Position numbers and translations under genes: made by a program. Below, in pieces: positions 44,604 through 54,655 of a stretch of DNA of 64,000 nt (within the stretch, counting starts at the first letter, position 1; the number at the start of each line of letters is the position of its first letter). The stretch covers positions 1-64,000 of the forward strand of contig CAWJLA010000002.1 of assembly GCA_963843605.1 (NCBI GenBank), read 5' to 3'. The stretch comes from FEN-1297 sp963843605. Lineage in GTDB: Bacteria; Bacteroidota; Ignavibacteria; Ignavibacteriales; Ignavibacteriaceae. The notes beneath the pieces were generated by a model. That model worked only from the letters and a program-made list of their open reading frames with translations. It ran no database searches and was not told the DNA's origin.

Positions 44604-45257
44604 TTAAAATAATTTTTCCAGGCTATCAATCTGTTCCAGATATTTATCTACTGCTCCGGTGAACATGCCGGACCCGGGCTTGGTTTTGTTGATTTTTATT
44701 TCCGCAACAATCTTCTCAAATATATCTGATTGTTTTTTACCGTGCATATTTAAAACTAATGATTTTAACGACTTCCAAATATAATCAATATCACTTAGTC
44801 TTCGATTGATTGTTCTAATATTTTTCGTTCGAGATTCAAGTAAAAGTTCCCTTCCGAGATAATCCAGGCGCGAGATCTCACCGGGTATTTTCGTATTAAA
44901 ATGATTATCAAACGCTGAACCGATTCCGGTTATCTGGTTGGCCTCAAAAGCAATTTTATCAAAGTCGGTTGTCTTTAGTTCTTCATTTAACTTTTCTATA
45001 TATAAAGAATAAAAATCCAGCAGCTGCGGGGCCAGTCTGTTTTCTTCCGCATCTTTCCTATATTGACCGTACAAATTATTTAGTTCATTAACCTTCAGCT
45101 TTACTTTGGATAAATTTCCGGCTTCCGCATAATCGAACAAATCTTCCGCAGCCTCATTCGTTTTATAAATTGATTTAGGCAGTGTCTGCGCTATTTCTGT
45201 TCCGCTAAATGACAATATTATAACCGGGCAAAAAACGAATAAAATCATTTTGTGCAT
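44604..45257 (-). CDS. Small exported helical protein, first gene of the efflux operon
   Basis: Protein of 217 residues with a signal peptide (ILFVFCPVIILSFSG, cleavage near IAQ). The mature part is nearly all helical and charged, with repeated leucines (SKVKLKVNELNNLYGQYRKD, then YLGRELLLESRTKNIRTINR), suggesting a helical bundle. AAGGA lies 8 bases before the ATG. No family recognised. It precedes the TolC-like gene by 16 bp, so it belongs to the efflux operon and may sense or bind the substrate (inference only). Confidence 0.72.
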   Translation of the reverse strand: MHKMILFVFCPVIILSFSGTEIAQTLPKSIYKTNEAAEDLFDYAEAGNLSKVKLKVNELNNLYGQYRKDAEENRLAPQLLDFYSLYIEKLNEELKTTDFDKIAFEANQITGIGSAFDNHFNTKIPGEISRLDYLGRELLLESRTKNIRTINRRLSDIDYIWKSLKSLVLNMHGKKQSDIFEKIVAEIKINKTKPGSGMFTGAVDKYLEQIDSLEKLF

Positions 45258-45410
45258 TTATTAAATCCTTACTATTAAATTTTAAAAACAAAACTAATAA
45301 TTGTAAATGAAACTGGAATGAAAAGGATTCAACAAATTTTATAGTAATTAACTTAGTTGACCGCCCGTTTTTATAAATCATTAAAACATCTGGAATATTT
45401 ATGTTTTTAT

Positions 45411-45442
45411 CGTTAACCCGCAACATAAGTCGCAGGTTAACG
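45411..45442 (-). terminator. Possible terminator after the beta-propeller gene
   Basis: cgttaacc-cgc and gc-aggttaacg form an imperfect 11-bp stem. On the minus strand the hairpin is followed by ATAAAAACATAAA, not by a T tract. It lies 121 bp downstream of 45563. No gene in 45258-45562. Confidence 0.35.
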
Positions 45443-45562
45443 GAACGGGAAACAGCTTTTTGTAACCGTCTTAACTATTTTTCACACCAAAAACATTTAG
45501 GCGGTCAACTATTTTTCTGCCGTTTCCAAGCAAGCCCGTAAACATAATGTGTATTTGGACTT

Positions 45563-46546
45563 TTACTTTTTCAGTATCAGTACTCCGAAGCTCTTAGTAT
45601 TATCTTTACCTTCAATCATTCCGGGGAGATATATATTATGCGTATCAGGATCCAAAGCCATTGTTCTTAAGCCTTTTTCTGTTTCTATATTATCTATCAC
45701 CTTAAATTCTTTGGGCGATATTTCTTTTATCACTGTTAAGTTGCCTTCTCCGTTGGAGCTAAATGCAAGGTTTGTACCCGCGTCGTAACAGCATGCATCT
45801 ACATGACCTCCGATTGGAACTGTTGTTATAACTTCTCCGGTTTCGGCATTAGATATTGCCATCATTTTATTATGACATCCTGAAAATAAAATATTATTCT
45901 TTAAATCTATTGCTAATCCTGATGGTCCTTCGCCTGGAGCCACTGGCCATGTTTTAATTATCTTTAAAGTTTTTGGGTTGAACTCTACAATTTTGCTTTT
46001 ATCTTCCAGGTTTACATACATCAGTCCTTTATTATTGGAGACAACAAATTCGGGTCCCCCCTCTAGCTTTATTGTACCAATTACCTTATCGGTTTTAGCA
46101 TCAATTGCGGTTATGTCAGAACTTCGTCCATTCATTGTGAACACTCTATTACTATACGGATCAAATACTATTGCGTCGGGATCTTTACCGGTGACATGGA
46201 TACTGCCCGTTACTTTCAAAGTTTTCAAATCAAAAACGGTAACAGTATCACTTCTTCCGTTACTTATAAAACCTTTTCCGAGTTTATCTGCAAACACTAT
46301 CCCATGCACTCCGTTCAAGCCGTCTATTTCACCAATCACTTTATTTGTTTTAAGATTAATTACATGAACCCGGTCAGCATGTGAAACATAAAGCTTTTGG
46401 GTATGAGCATCCACAGCTGTATAATCCCACCAGCCTTTCCCACCGATATTTATTGTACCTGCCACCTTGTAACCGGATGATTGCGGAAATATAATTGAAG
46501 GTAAGAAAATGAATAACGCGAAAAGGGTCATAACATTTTTTTTCAT
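45563..46546 (-). CDS. YVTN-family beta-propeller protein, exported
   Basis: Exported protein of 327 residues with signal peptide MKKNVMTLFALFIFLPSI ending IFPQ. Six or seven repeats of about 42 residues carry the YVTN pattern: TQKLYVSHADRVHVINLKTN, NRVFTMNGRSSDITAIDAKT, NILFSGCHNKMMAISNAETG and HNIYLPG, each followed by KVIGTI-type strands. This is the YncE/surface-layer propeller type, usually protein- or DNA-binding outside the cell. GAGG lies before the ATG. Cys pair ACCYD may bind a metal or form a disulfide. Independent transcription unit between the efflux operon and the TonB receptor. Confidence 0.85.
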   Translation of the reverse strand: MKKNVMTLFALFIFLPSIIFPQSSGYKVAGTINIGGKGWWDYTAVDAHTQKLYVSHADRVHVINLKTNKVIGEIDGLNGVHGIVFADKLGKGFISNGRSDTVTVFDLKTLKVTGSIHVTGKDPDAIVFDPYSNRVFTMNGRSSDITAIDAKTDKVIGTIKLEGGPEFVVSNNKGLMYVNLEDKSKIVEFNPKTLKIIKTWPVAPGEGPSGLAIDLKNNILFSGCHNKMMAISNAETGEVITTVPIGGHVDACCYDAGTNLAFSSNGEGNLTVIKEISPKEFKVIDNIETEKGLRTMALDPDTHNIYLPGMIEGKDNTKSFGVLILKK

Positions 46547-46680
46547 AACAACCTCTGATTTAATTTAGACTAATCCGAAATTTGAGGACTTCGATAATTT
46601 TTGGGGAAGAAATTACAGTAATAATAATTAAAATTTTTGCCATAAAAATATTTGTTCTGATATTCTAAAACCTCTGCGAG

Positions 46681-46770
46681 ATCAGTGAATCCTCAGTGAA
46701 ACTAAGTGCTCACCAAAGATTAAAAGAAGTATCACAGAGTCACACAGAGTACGCACAGAGTTACACGGAG
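46681..46770. repeat. Dispersed cacagag/ctcagtg repeat element
   Basis: Words cctcagtgaaact, tcacagag, tcacacagag, tacgcacagag and ttacacggag follow each other, the same vocabulary as the units around the GxxExxY gene, but rearranged and without the 85-bp core. It occupies most of the 285-bp gap before the beta-propeller gene. Confidence 0.7.
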
Positions 46771-46831
46771 CGACTATTTAAAACTCTGCAGAACTCAAAG
46801 CTCCCCAAAACATAAAAATATATATTCAATC

Positions 46832-49253
46832 TCAATAATCGCCCGAGCTGCTATCCTGCTGATCGTTGTTACTCTGATTAACTTTATAGTTATTGAAATT
46901 GTATTTGAGATCGAGCATTACCATCGGAGCCTGTCTTGTATAATAATTGTAATTATAGAAATCAACGCCTTGAGATGTAAATTCTCGCTTTCCGGTGTGC
47001 AGCAAATCTCTTATCTGCAAAGTAAGAGATAAATGCTTTTCCAATAAATTTTGTTTTACCGCCAAATCGGTTGTAAAAAATCCTTCCCATTTTCCCTGTG
47101 CATTTACTGAAGGGCTATAGTATCTGGTATTTATTTGTAATTCGGTAGAGGGAGTAACATTAAATGTATTATTGTTTTTTATTCTCCAGTCAAAACTCTC
47201 CCGTGCAAAAGACTGGTTGAATATTGCGCCTTTTATTCTATAATCATAGATGTCACCCATTAAATTCAACTGCCATATTTTAACCGGATTAAACATGGTC
47301 ATAAACTCAGCACCGATAGCATAATCCGTTCCTACGTTTGCTATCGACCTTAATGTTACATTTTCCTGATAAACAGAATTGATGTCCTCAATTTTATTGT
47401 GCGTAAACCTGTAATAAAAATTATTTGAGAATGAAACCTTCCCTAGAAAGGTCTGATATCCGATTTCATATGAGTCAATCAGTTCAGGTTTAAGTGAAGG
47501 GTTGCCTATACGTACGTTGTTGGCATCGAACCACGAATAGAACGGTTCAAGATCGCCTCCGTCAGGTCTCTCTATCCTTCTTGTATAGCTCGCCATAAAT
47601 TGAGTACCTCCGGATAAATTATATGAGGTATGAACCGAAGGAAAAAAATCCCATCTGTTTAATGAAAACTGCTGGCCGGCATCCGCCAGTTTAACAAGTT
47701 GATAAGTATATTCTGTTCTCACTCCGAGCTGAAAGTCGAGGCTGTCCCATTTATTCGAGAACATAGAATAAGCTGCGAATCTTGTCCGGTTAAAATCGTT
47801 TGTATGGCTGAACTGAGGCTGATATTCAAATATACTGCTGGTGGAATCGAAGATATATAATTTGTTAATGTCTTTTCTAAGACGACTGAAATATTCCGCC
47901 CCCGCGGAAAAATTTTCACCTTCGCTTATTGGCAATGTATAATCCAATTTGCCGCGAAGTTCGCTTTCCGGCCCGAGCTCAGTAGTATTCGTGCCGTTCA
48001 GGAGGGTGCCGTCCTGCAATGCCGCCGATGTTGAAGCTTCATTTGAATTGTTATGTCTGAAAAACATCTCTGCCGTAAGTTCCTCGCCGCTTATTCCGAA
48101 TTTATGCTGATACCTTGAATTCAAATCATAAAAATCGCCTGAATGGTTGTGGTGTGTATTATCCAGATAAAACATTTTCTGAGGAGCAATTTGAGACCAT
48201 TGAGAAAAATCCAGGTTAGAATTTCTCAAAAAAGATCTCGAACCGTAGCGGCCTCCGAATGATAAATTATTCATATCATCGAGATAGAAATTTAATCCGC
48301 CGCGCACTCCCGAATAAGTTCTTCCCCAAACTATATTTCCGTTTGAATTGAGATACGATGTATTACCGTTTAGAATAAACTGTTTTTCCTGTGTGTTCGA
48401 GCCGGGGTAAAATCTTTTATTATAATAAACTCCGAAGTTATAATCTATAGAAGGGGTTTTGTATTGAAACAGGAAATTGCCGCCGTATTTGTTATTCAAT
48501 CCTCCCATAAGATCCGCCATTCCGCTTAAACCGAGATTTGAATTTTTCTTAAGTACAATATTTATTATACCGGCCGTACCGCTGGCATCGTACTTAGCGG
48601 AAGGATTTGTCATAATCTCGATATTTTTGATTGAATTTGCCGGTATCTGCTGAAGCGCATCCTGGGAACTCATTACGGAAGGCTGTCCGTTAATAAGGAC
48701 TTGAAAGTTAGTACTTCCGCGCAAACTGACATTGCCGTCTATATCAACGCTAACTGACGGCACATTTTCCAGCACATCTGCCGCCGAGCCGGTTATTGCA
48801 GTGTGCATTTGACTAACGTCGACAACTTTTTTATCGAGATCATATGTAATAGGGGATCTCTTTCCCTCAATAACAACATTCTGCATGTTTATCGCCGACG
48901 GTTTTAAATTAATATTCCCCAGGTCCAGTTTTTGATTTTGTCCGGAAAATAAAATATTGTTAATGTTTTTTGAAGTATATCCGACAAATTGTATCCTCGA
49001 AAAAATAACGTCCGGCTTTAATACCTGTTAATAAAAACTTTCCGTCTTTATCGGTTACAGTACCCGAAACCTGGGAACTGTCTTTTTTTGCTAAAAGAAT
49101 TATATTTGAATACTCCACAGGTTTACCGGTTGAAGAATCAAATACTTTTCCCGATATTCGCCCGTTGATTTTTGTTCCGGAATTTTGCTGACAAAAAATT
49201 AAATTTGTTAATGCCAACGACATAATAAGTAATTTTAATATTCTGTTGCTCAT
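46832..49253 (-). CDS. TonB-dependent receptor, outer membrane (one frameshift)
   Basis: Outer-membrane receptor of about 805 residues after correction. It starts at MSNRILKLLIMSLALTN (GGAG 5 bases upstream), with a signal peptide ending FCQ. Then a CarboxypepD-like domain (GRISGKVFDSSTGKPVEYSN, VTDKDGKFLLTGIKAGRYF), a plug (SPITYDLDKKVVDVSQM, SLRGSTNFQVLINGQPSVMS) and the barrel of the outer-membrane beta-barrel family 3 type, ending VMLDLKYNFNNYKVN. The frame is broken in a run of six A (49000-49005). Removing one restores YFSRIQFVGYTSKNINNILF. As given, the 98-codon front and the 684-codon rest are separate. Ligand unknown. Confidence 0.87.
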
Positions 49254-49761
49254 CAAAGCTCCGCCTGGTATAACTTAACATGCATATAGTTTTATCCTAA
49301 AGGTTACTTTTTAAAAAATAAAAAAATTTTGTTTAAACCTTCCAATCCAAAACAAATAAACTTAAGCAGGTAAAATGAAAATAAGGTGAAAACTCTACAT
49401 AAATCCATTTAAAGTAAGATGTTGTGATATTGTTTATAATGAAGTTATAATCCCATTATATGTGAGACAGCATAAGGAGATTCTTTAAGCAATTGAAGTC
49501 CGGAATTTATTTCTATATTTTTTTTCCGTTATTCATATCAAAATTAATTTTTACACGATATAAGTCTATCGGAAAAGTAATGCATTCCTCTGCTTAATTT
49601 TTACAAGTATAAGTTTTCGGCTGTAAAACGTAAAAAATTTAATAGAAAGTGGCAGACTATGAAAAGAATCATATACAATTTTTCAAACAGCTTTTTTTCG
49701 GGCAGATTTTTCTATAGTCAGTCTAAATATAAAATATTTCATTATTTCTAGAAAATAATTC
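49254..49761. other. Intergenic between divergent genes, no gene seen
   Basis: 508 bp, AT-rich, between the TonB receptor and the glycosyltransferase, holding two divergent promoters. No strong hairpin, repeat or frame. A run of poly-A and poly-T words only. Confidence 0.4.
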
Positions 49762-51118
49762 ATGAAAAAAGAAGTCCAATTTAAAAAATTGTTTCATCTG
49801 TCAAGTATTGTGACAGATCACTTTCCAAATTCCGGTGCTCGTATTTTAGATTTTTTATTATTCAACCTTCTGGGAAACAAAATACTTTCCGACTATCTTC
49901 ACCGTTCGGCGCAGAAAAAACTGGTTAGAATTAATAACAATAATAAATTTCTCGTTGTATCGGATCTTAATATCGGCGATGCGGTTATTGCAACCTGCGG
50001 TATTTCCGCTTTAAGAACAATCTTCCCTTTTGCCGAGATAGATATTACAATAAAAAACTCAACCGAATGTTTTATAAAAGGCAATCCCGAAATTTCTAAT
50101 ATATATCCGATATTTAACGGTGCGCCGTATCCGACTGAAAAAGATTTATTAAAACTTAGAAAAGTTGTGAACGATAAAGATTACGACCTGATTTTCAATT
50201 TCAGTCCGCTCATTTCAGATAAAATATTCGGAGAAAAAAATGTGGTTAATTATTCTTTAATAGCCTCGGAAATAGTCAGAAATGAAAATTCGGAAAATTC
50301 AGTCAAAAATATATGTTATCTTGCGAATAATTTTGTAGAAAAAGTGCTCCATAACTTTTTAAAATCGGAATTTAATGTTAAATTTGCCGGTGCCAATATT
50401 TATCTATCGGATGATGCAATCGAAAAAGCAGAAAAATTTTTAATGAGCCGGAATATATCAAGACAAAATCCAATTGTAATGTTTAATCCGGATGCTTCGG
50501 CAAAATATACCAGAATTCCTTTTGATGTTCAGATTAATTTATTGAAAAGAATATCGGACTTAGGGACAACGGTATTATTAGGCGCGGGTCATGTTGAAAA
50601 ATTAATCGAGCAACGGCTATATGCTGCTCTTCCGCCTGCATACCGAAAAAAGATAATAATCATTCCCTCATCAACTGAACTTGATACCTATTCTGCTATA
50701 ATTGATCAGTCTGATGTCTTTATAACTGGTGACACCGGCCCTCTTCATTTAGCTGCGGCAAGAAAATTTTCCACAAAAACCGGCAAAAGTCTGAGAAATA
50801 AAACAGCCGTTTTTTCGGTTTTCGGCAGTACTCCGCCGAAAGTTTACGGATATGACTCGAGACTACCCGGTTACTTCGCTGCTAATCAAGATGTGCTTTC
50901 AAGAGTTTTTATTGCCGATAGTCCTTGCATGAAACATTACATGTATTAATAAAATGGCAAAAACATGCAGAGAGGTTCTCTGTTTTCAATCTCTTGACAC
51001 CGAAAAGTTAATTTCCGAAGTAGCAGGTTTTCTAAAAACCGTACGGAGAAAAGGGGATTTTAGAAAAAGGCCGGTCTACACTTTTAAAAATTTGCAGGAA
51101 GCTTCGAAATTTAACTGA
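49762..51118 (+). CDS. Glycosyltransferase family 9 (heptosyltransferase-like), one frameshift
   Basis: GT9 enzyme that would add a heptose or related sugar to the lipopolysaccharide core. The frame is 395 codons to a stop at 50949. Motifs FLVVSDLNIGDAVIATCGIS (N-terminal Rossmann start) and VFITGDTGPLHLAAARKF (the family's D-x-GPxH signature). Directly after SPC the frame is lost. In the next frame the C-terminus continues ITCINKMAKTCREVLCFQSL and ends EASKFN at 51118, where TGATG couples it to the LysE gene. The cysteine pattern continuing across the break supports one missing or extra base near 50925-50940. Confidence 0.85.
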
Positions 51119-51765
51119 TGAACACTTTTTTATTCCTACTTCTTACATTTATAATGGGCTTTACTGCGGCTATTCCTATAGGCGCAACACAAATCGAAAT
51201 TGCAAAACGTTCTTTTAATAATCACCTGCGCGCTGCGTACATGGTGGTCGCAGGCTCGGTTTGCTCTGATCTATTATACGGCTGTATAGCTATGTTCGGT
51301 ATTGCTCCTTTTTTAAAGAGTAATACGGTAATTGCCGTATTCGGATTAATAGCAACTTTAATATTATGGCTTCTGGCTTTTCTTACTTTCCGCGATGCAA
51401 AAAAGTCCAATATATTCGACCTGGAACATTCTCTTCTTAAAAGCAAAAGGATTTCCTTCGTAACCGGTTTCTCCCTTGCCGTTACTAACCCGATGATGAT
51501 ATTCTGGTGGCTGATTGGAGTGAGAATTATTAAGGACCTCGGAATAGTGATGGATTTTAATTTCGACAATTCACTTATATTCCTTATAGTTGGCAGCATA
51601 GGTATTGCTTCTTACCTTTCAATTCTTACAAACATTCTGCACTGGGCTAAGAAGTTCATTTCCAATGCTATGATAAAAAAGGTTTATTACATTTTAGGCG
51701 TGGTGCTTATCCTGCTGTCATTTTATTTTCTTTTTAATGCGCTTCATACGCTTATTTTCAAGTAA
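51118..51765 (+). CDS. LysE-family amino-acid or metabolite exporter
   Basis: Membrane exporter of 215 residues with six predicted helices. The start FLFLLLTFIMGFTAAIPIGA, then ATQIEIAKRSFNNHLRAAYM, is the LysE/RhtB signature, with the family's GPxxxxxxxR region changed to IGATQIEIAKR. The second half has VTNPMMIFWWLIGV, typical of the family's fifth helix. It overlaps the glycosyltransferase stop by one base (TGATG). Substrate unknown. Its stop overlaps the end of the convergent kinase gene by 8 bp. Confidence 0.85.
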   Translation: MNTFLFLLLTFIMGFTAAIPIGATQIEIAKRSFNNHLRAAYMVVAGSVCSDLLYGCIAMFGIAPFLKSNTVIAVFGLIATLILWLLAFLTFRDAKKSNIFDLEHSLLKSKRISFVTGFSLAVTNPMMIFWWLIGVRIIKDLGIVMDFNFDNSLIFLIVGSIGIASYLSILTNILHWAKKFISNAMIKKVYYILGVVLILLSFYFLFNALHTLIFK

Positions 51766-53128
51766 TTTTATTCAGAGGAAGCATTACACTGAAAATTGTT
51801 TTTGACTTCGGTACGCTGGTTACATAAATACTACCGCCGTGCATATCTACAAATTCTTTTACAATCGCCAATCCCAAACCGCTGCCTATTACTTTTGAGC
51901 GCACTTCGTTGGAACGGTAAAATCTTTTAAATATATCGCTGATCTCCGACTTCTCAATTCCGGTTCCGCTGTTGATTATTTTTATCTCAGCATTTTCTTG
52001 GCTCTTAATCATTTCCACTTCTACAACGCTTTTCTCATACGAGTATTTAATTGAGTTGTCCAGTAGATTGATGAAGATCCTTTTTAATTTTTCTTTATCA
52101 CCTCTTATTTCCAGCGGTTCATCGATAACAGGTTTTAGCTGAATATTTTTCTGCTTTGCGGTTTTATTCAGCAGCTGAATGCAGTCAAGTATTAATTCGT
52201 CGAGACGGATTATTTCGGAATTAAACGGAACTTTGGCTGAATCAATCTTGGCAAGCGTAAGAAGAGAATCAGTTAGATTTGAAAGGCTGTCTATTTCGGT
52301 TAAAGCCGTTTCAATGCTTGCTTTTACTTCTGCATCGTTTACTTTTTTCACGGATAATTCAAGTTCGGTTTGAATTATTGTTAACGGTGTTTTAATTTCA
52401 TGAGAAGCATCTGCAATAAACTGTTTCTGACTTTTAAAAGCCGCTCCTATGCGTTCCATCATCTCATTAAGAGTTTTACCTAATTCATATACTTCATCCT
52501 TTGCACCCGGCAGATCAAGCCTTTCCTCCAGATTGCGGGCGGTTATATTTTTAGCAGTCTTAACCATGCTGGAAACCGGTTTAAATGCGGCCTTGGAAAT
52601 AAAATAAGCAATCAGACCGGTTATTATAAGTGCAAGGGGGATGGTTATTAAAAACAGGTAAATCAATTCATTCAAGTCTTCGCTTATCTCACCGGTTGAA
52701 GCAGCTATCTCGAAGGCATAGTTTTTCTTTAATGAAGAATTGAGAGAACTGTGATAATATCTGTAAGGCTCGCCTTGATATTCTATCGTCCTTTTTACGG
52801 GCCTCTCGGGATTATGCGATGCGGGGAGATTAATTTTATCGAAGAAATCGTTTTTAATCAGCACTTTATTTGAATCAAGTAATATTTGAAGTTTTGCCTT
52901 ATCCAATCCTTTGGGCGGAACCCGAAGTAATTCGCTTGCGCTGATTTCATTATCTTCAATCTGCTCGTTAAGCTTCGACTCAAGAAGAATCTGATATGTT
53001 TTTATCTTCTGATCAATTCTGTCTATATATGCTTTCTTCACCCTTCCGTAAATGAAGAAAGAAAACACAGTGAGAAGTATGGCAAAGGATAATGTATATG
53101 CAAGTACGATTTTTAATTTTATCGGCAT
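51758..53128 (-). CDS. Sensor histidine kinase, HAMP and HisKA type
   Basis: Transmembrane kinase of 456 residues. Helix 1 at 8-26 (VLAYTLSFAILLTVFSFFI), a periplasmic sensor region to about 155, helix 2 at 157-178, HAMP (FKPVSSMVKTAKNITARNLE), HisKA with His243 in ASHEIKTPL, and an ATPase domain with N box NLLDNSIKYS, G1 INSGTGIEKSEI, F box DIFKRFYR and G2 GSGLGLAIVKEFV. This is the CusS/ArlS architecture. It overlaps its partner regulator by one base (ATG at 53128), and both follow the Ehr-type genes in the same direction. Confidence 0.93.
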   Translation of the reverse strand: MPIKLKIVLAYTLSFAILLTVFSFFIYGRVKKAYIDRIDQKIKTYQILLESKLNEQIEDNEISASELLRVPPKGLDKAKLQILLDSNKVLIKNDFFDKINLPASHNPERPVKRTIEYQGEPYRYYHSSLNSSLKKNYAFEIAASTGEISEDLNELIYLFLITIPLALIITGLIAYFISKAAFKPVSSMVKTAKNITARNLEERLDLPGAKDEVYELGKTLNEMMERIGAAFKSQKQFIADASHEIKTPLTIIQTELELSVKKVNDAEVKASIETALTEIDSLSNLTDSLLTLAKIDSAKVPFNSEIIRLDELILDCIQLLNKTAKQKNIQLKPVIDEPLEIRGDKEKLKRIFINLLDNSIKYSYEKSVVEVEMIKSQENAEIKIINSGTGIEKSEISDIFKRFYRSNEVRSKVIGSGLGLAIVKEFVDMHGGSIYVTSVPKSKTIFSVMLPLNKIT

Positions 53129-53805
53129 TAAGCCTGACTTTCATTTAAAATATAACCGACTCCCCTCACCGTATGAATTAAAGGGTTTGAGAAGTCTTTA
53201 TCTATTTTCTGCCGCAGAAATTTAATGAACGATTCAATTACATTGCTTTTCGGGTCGAAATTCATATCCCAGAGTGTTTCGGAGATTTTTTCCCTGGTTA
53301 TAATTTTATTGGGATTCATCATGAACAATTCAAGGAGCGCAAATTCTTTAGCGGATAAGTTAATTTCCTTGTTTTCCCGTTTTGCTTTATGAGTATCCAG
53401 ATCAAGCTGAAGTCCGAATACTTCCAGCGTAGAGCTCCTAACTTCAGTTCCTCTTCGTATTAAAGATCTTATCCTGGCCAGCAATTCTCCGAAATGAAAC
53501 GGCTTGGGCAAATAATCATCGGCACCAATATTAAGGCCTTTAATCTTATCGTTAACGTCGTCAAGCGCGGTAAGCATTAGAATGGGAGTTAATATTTTAT
53601 TCTTCCTTAAATTCTCGCAAGTAGTCCAGCCGTCCTGCTTCGGCAATAGCAGATCCAGTATAATGAGATTATAATCATTTATGGAAGCGAGATATTCGCC
53701 TTCGACGCCGTCTCCCGCCAGGTCAACCGCATAACTTTCCGCTTTTAATCCTTTTAAGACTGCGGAAGCAATTTTATTATCGTCTTCTATTAAAAGAATT
53801 CTCAT
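53128..53805 (-). CDS. OmpR-family response regulator
   Basis: Regulator of 225 residues. Receiver with Glu7/Asp8/Asp9 (IEDD), phospho-acceptor Asp51 in ILDLLLPKQDGW, switch Thr in MLTALDD and Lys in LPKPFHFGEL. After a linker, a winged-helix DNA-binding domain spans about 130-222 (LSAKEFALLELFMMNPNKII, VIESFIKFLRQKID, VRGVGYILNE). CusR/ArlR type. Encoded 71 bp after the last Ehr-type gene and one base overlapping the kinase, so the pair may be expressed with the complex or use its own promoter in the gap. Confidence 0.93.
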   Translation of the reverse strand: MRILLIEDDNKIASAVLKGLKAESYAVDLAGDGVEGEYLASINDYNLIILDLLLPKQDGWTTCENLRKNKILTPILMLTALDDVNDKIKGLNIGADDYLPKPFHFGELLARIRSLIRRGTEVRSSTLEVFGLQLDLDTHKAKRENKEINLSAKEFALLELFMMNPNKIITREKISETLWDMNFDPKSNVIESFIKFLRQKIDKDFSNPLIHTVRGVGYILNESQA

Positions 53806-53876
53806 TTTTTATTCAAAAATAAAAAATATAAATGAAAAACAGATGAAAAATAATTTTACGGATTGAACAAAATAAA

Positions 53877-54638
53877 TCAGCGGATGTTAAGGAAGTCCAA
53901 AACCGCATTAATAAAAGTAAGCGGATGCGGCGGGCAGCCCGGCACATAAAGATCAACTTTGACTTCATCAAAAAAATTTCTTCTCACCTGATCCGATTCG
54001 GCGAATAAGCCTCCGCTTATGGCACAGGCACCCGCGGCTATTACAATACGCGGATCAGCAATGCTTTCATATGCGTCTTTTAATGCCGGCGCCATGTTTT
54101 TTGTAATTGGACCGGTAATTACAATACCATCTGCATGTCTGGGCGAAGCCACAAAATCAATTCCGAATCTTCCCATATCAAAGTTTACATTTGTCGATGC
54201 AGATAATTCAGTCTCGCACCCGTTGCAGCCTCCTGCTGAAACCTGCCTAAGTTTTAACGATCGTCCGAATATTTTATAAATTTCTGATTTTGCGCTTGCT
54301 GCCGCCCTGTTGTATTCATCAAAGTTATGACCTTGTTCTATAATTAAATTTGCCCTAACCGTATTTCCCAATCGATGCTCGGATGAAAACTTAATCTTGT
54401 TTTCCGGGCACACTCTTTCGCATTCGCCGCAAAATGTACATTTCCCTAGATCAATCCTCAAAGGATTTAATTGAATTGCTTTTGCCGGACAAATATCTTC
54501 GCACAATTTACATTTATCCTGACTTTCGCATTTTTCAATCAATGGAAATCCGCGGAATGCAGGCAGCAATTCCGCATGCCGGATATCAGGTATTGCTTGA
54601 TATCCGTGTTTGATTCTTAACTTAAGCAAATCCAGCAT
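53877..54638 (-). CDS. Fused ferredoxin plus small subunit of Ehr-type complex (HyfH-HyfI like)
   Basis: Iron-sulfur protein of 253 residues joining two proteins usually separate. Residues 35-85 hold two [4Fe-4S] clusters: Cys37, 43, 46, 50 (the first spacing is 5, not 2) and Cys67, 70, 73, 77 (CTFCGECERVCP). Residues 130-250 match NuoB/HyfI: Cys138 and Cys141 in GGCNGCETE, Cys205 in GACAISGG and Cys235 in PGCPPHP, the ligands of the proximal cluster. All cluster ligands are present, in contrast to the lost Ni site of the neighbour. Probably peripheral on the cytoplasmic side. Confidence 0.9.
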   Translation of the reverse strand: MLDLLKLRIKHGYQAIPDIRHAELLPAFRGFPLIEKCESQDKCKLCEDICPAKAIQLNPLRIDLGKCTFCGECERVCPENKIKFSSEHRLGNTVRANLIIEQGHNFDEYNRAAASAKSEIYKIFGRSLKLRQVSAGGCNGCETELSASTNVNFDMGRFGIDFVASPRHADGIVITGPITKNMAPALKDAYESIADPRIVIAAGACAISGGLFAESDQVRRNFFDEVKVDLYVPGCPPHPLTFINAVLDFLNIR

Positions 54639-54655
54639 TTATATACTCATTTAAT

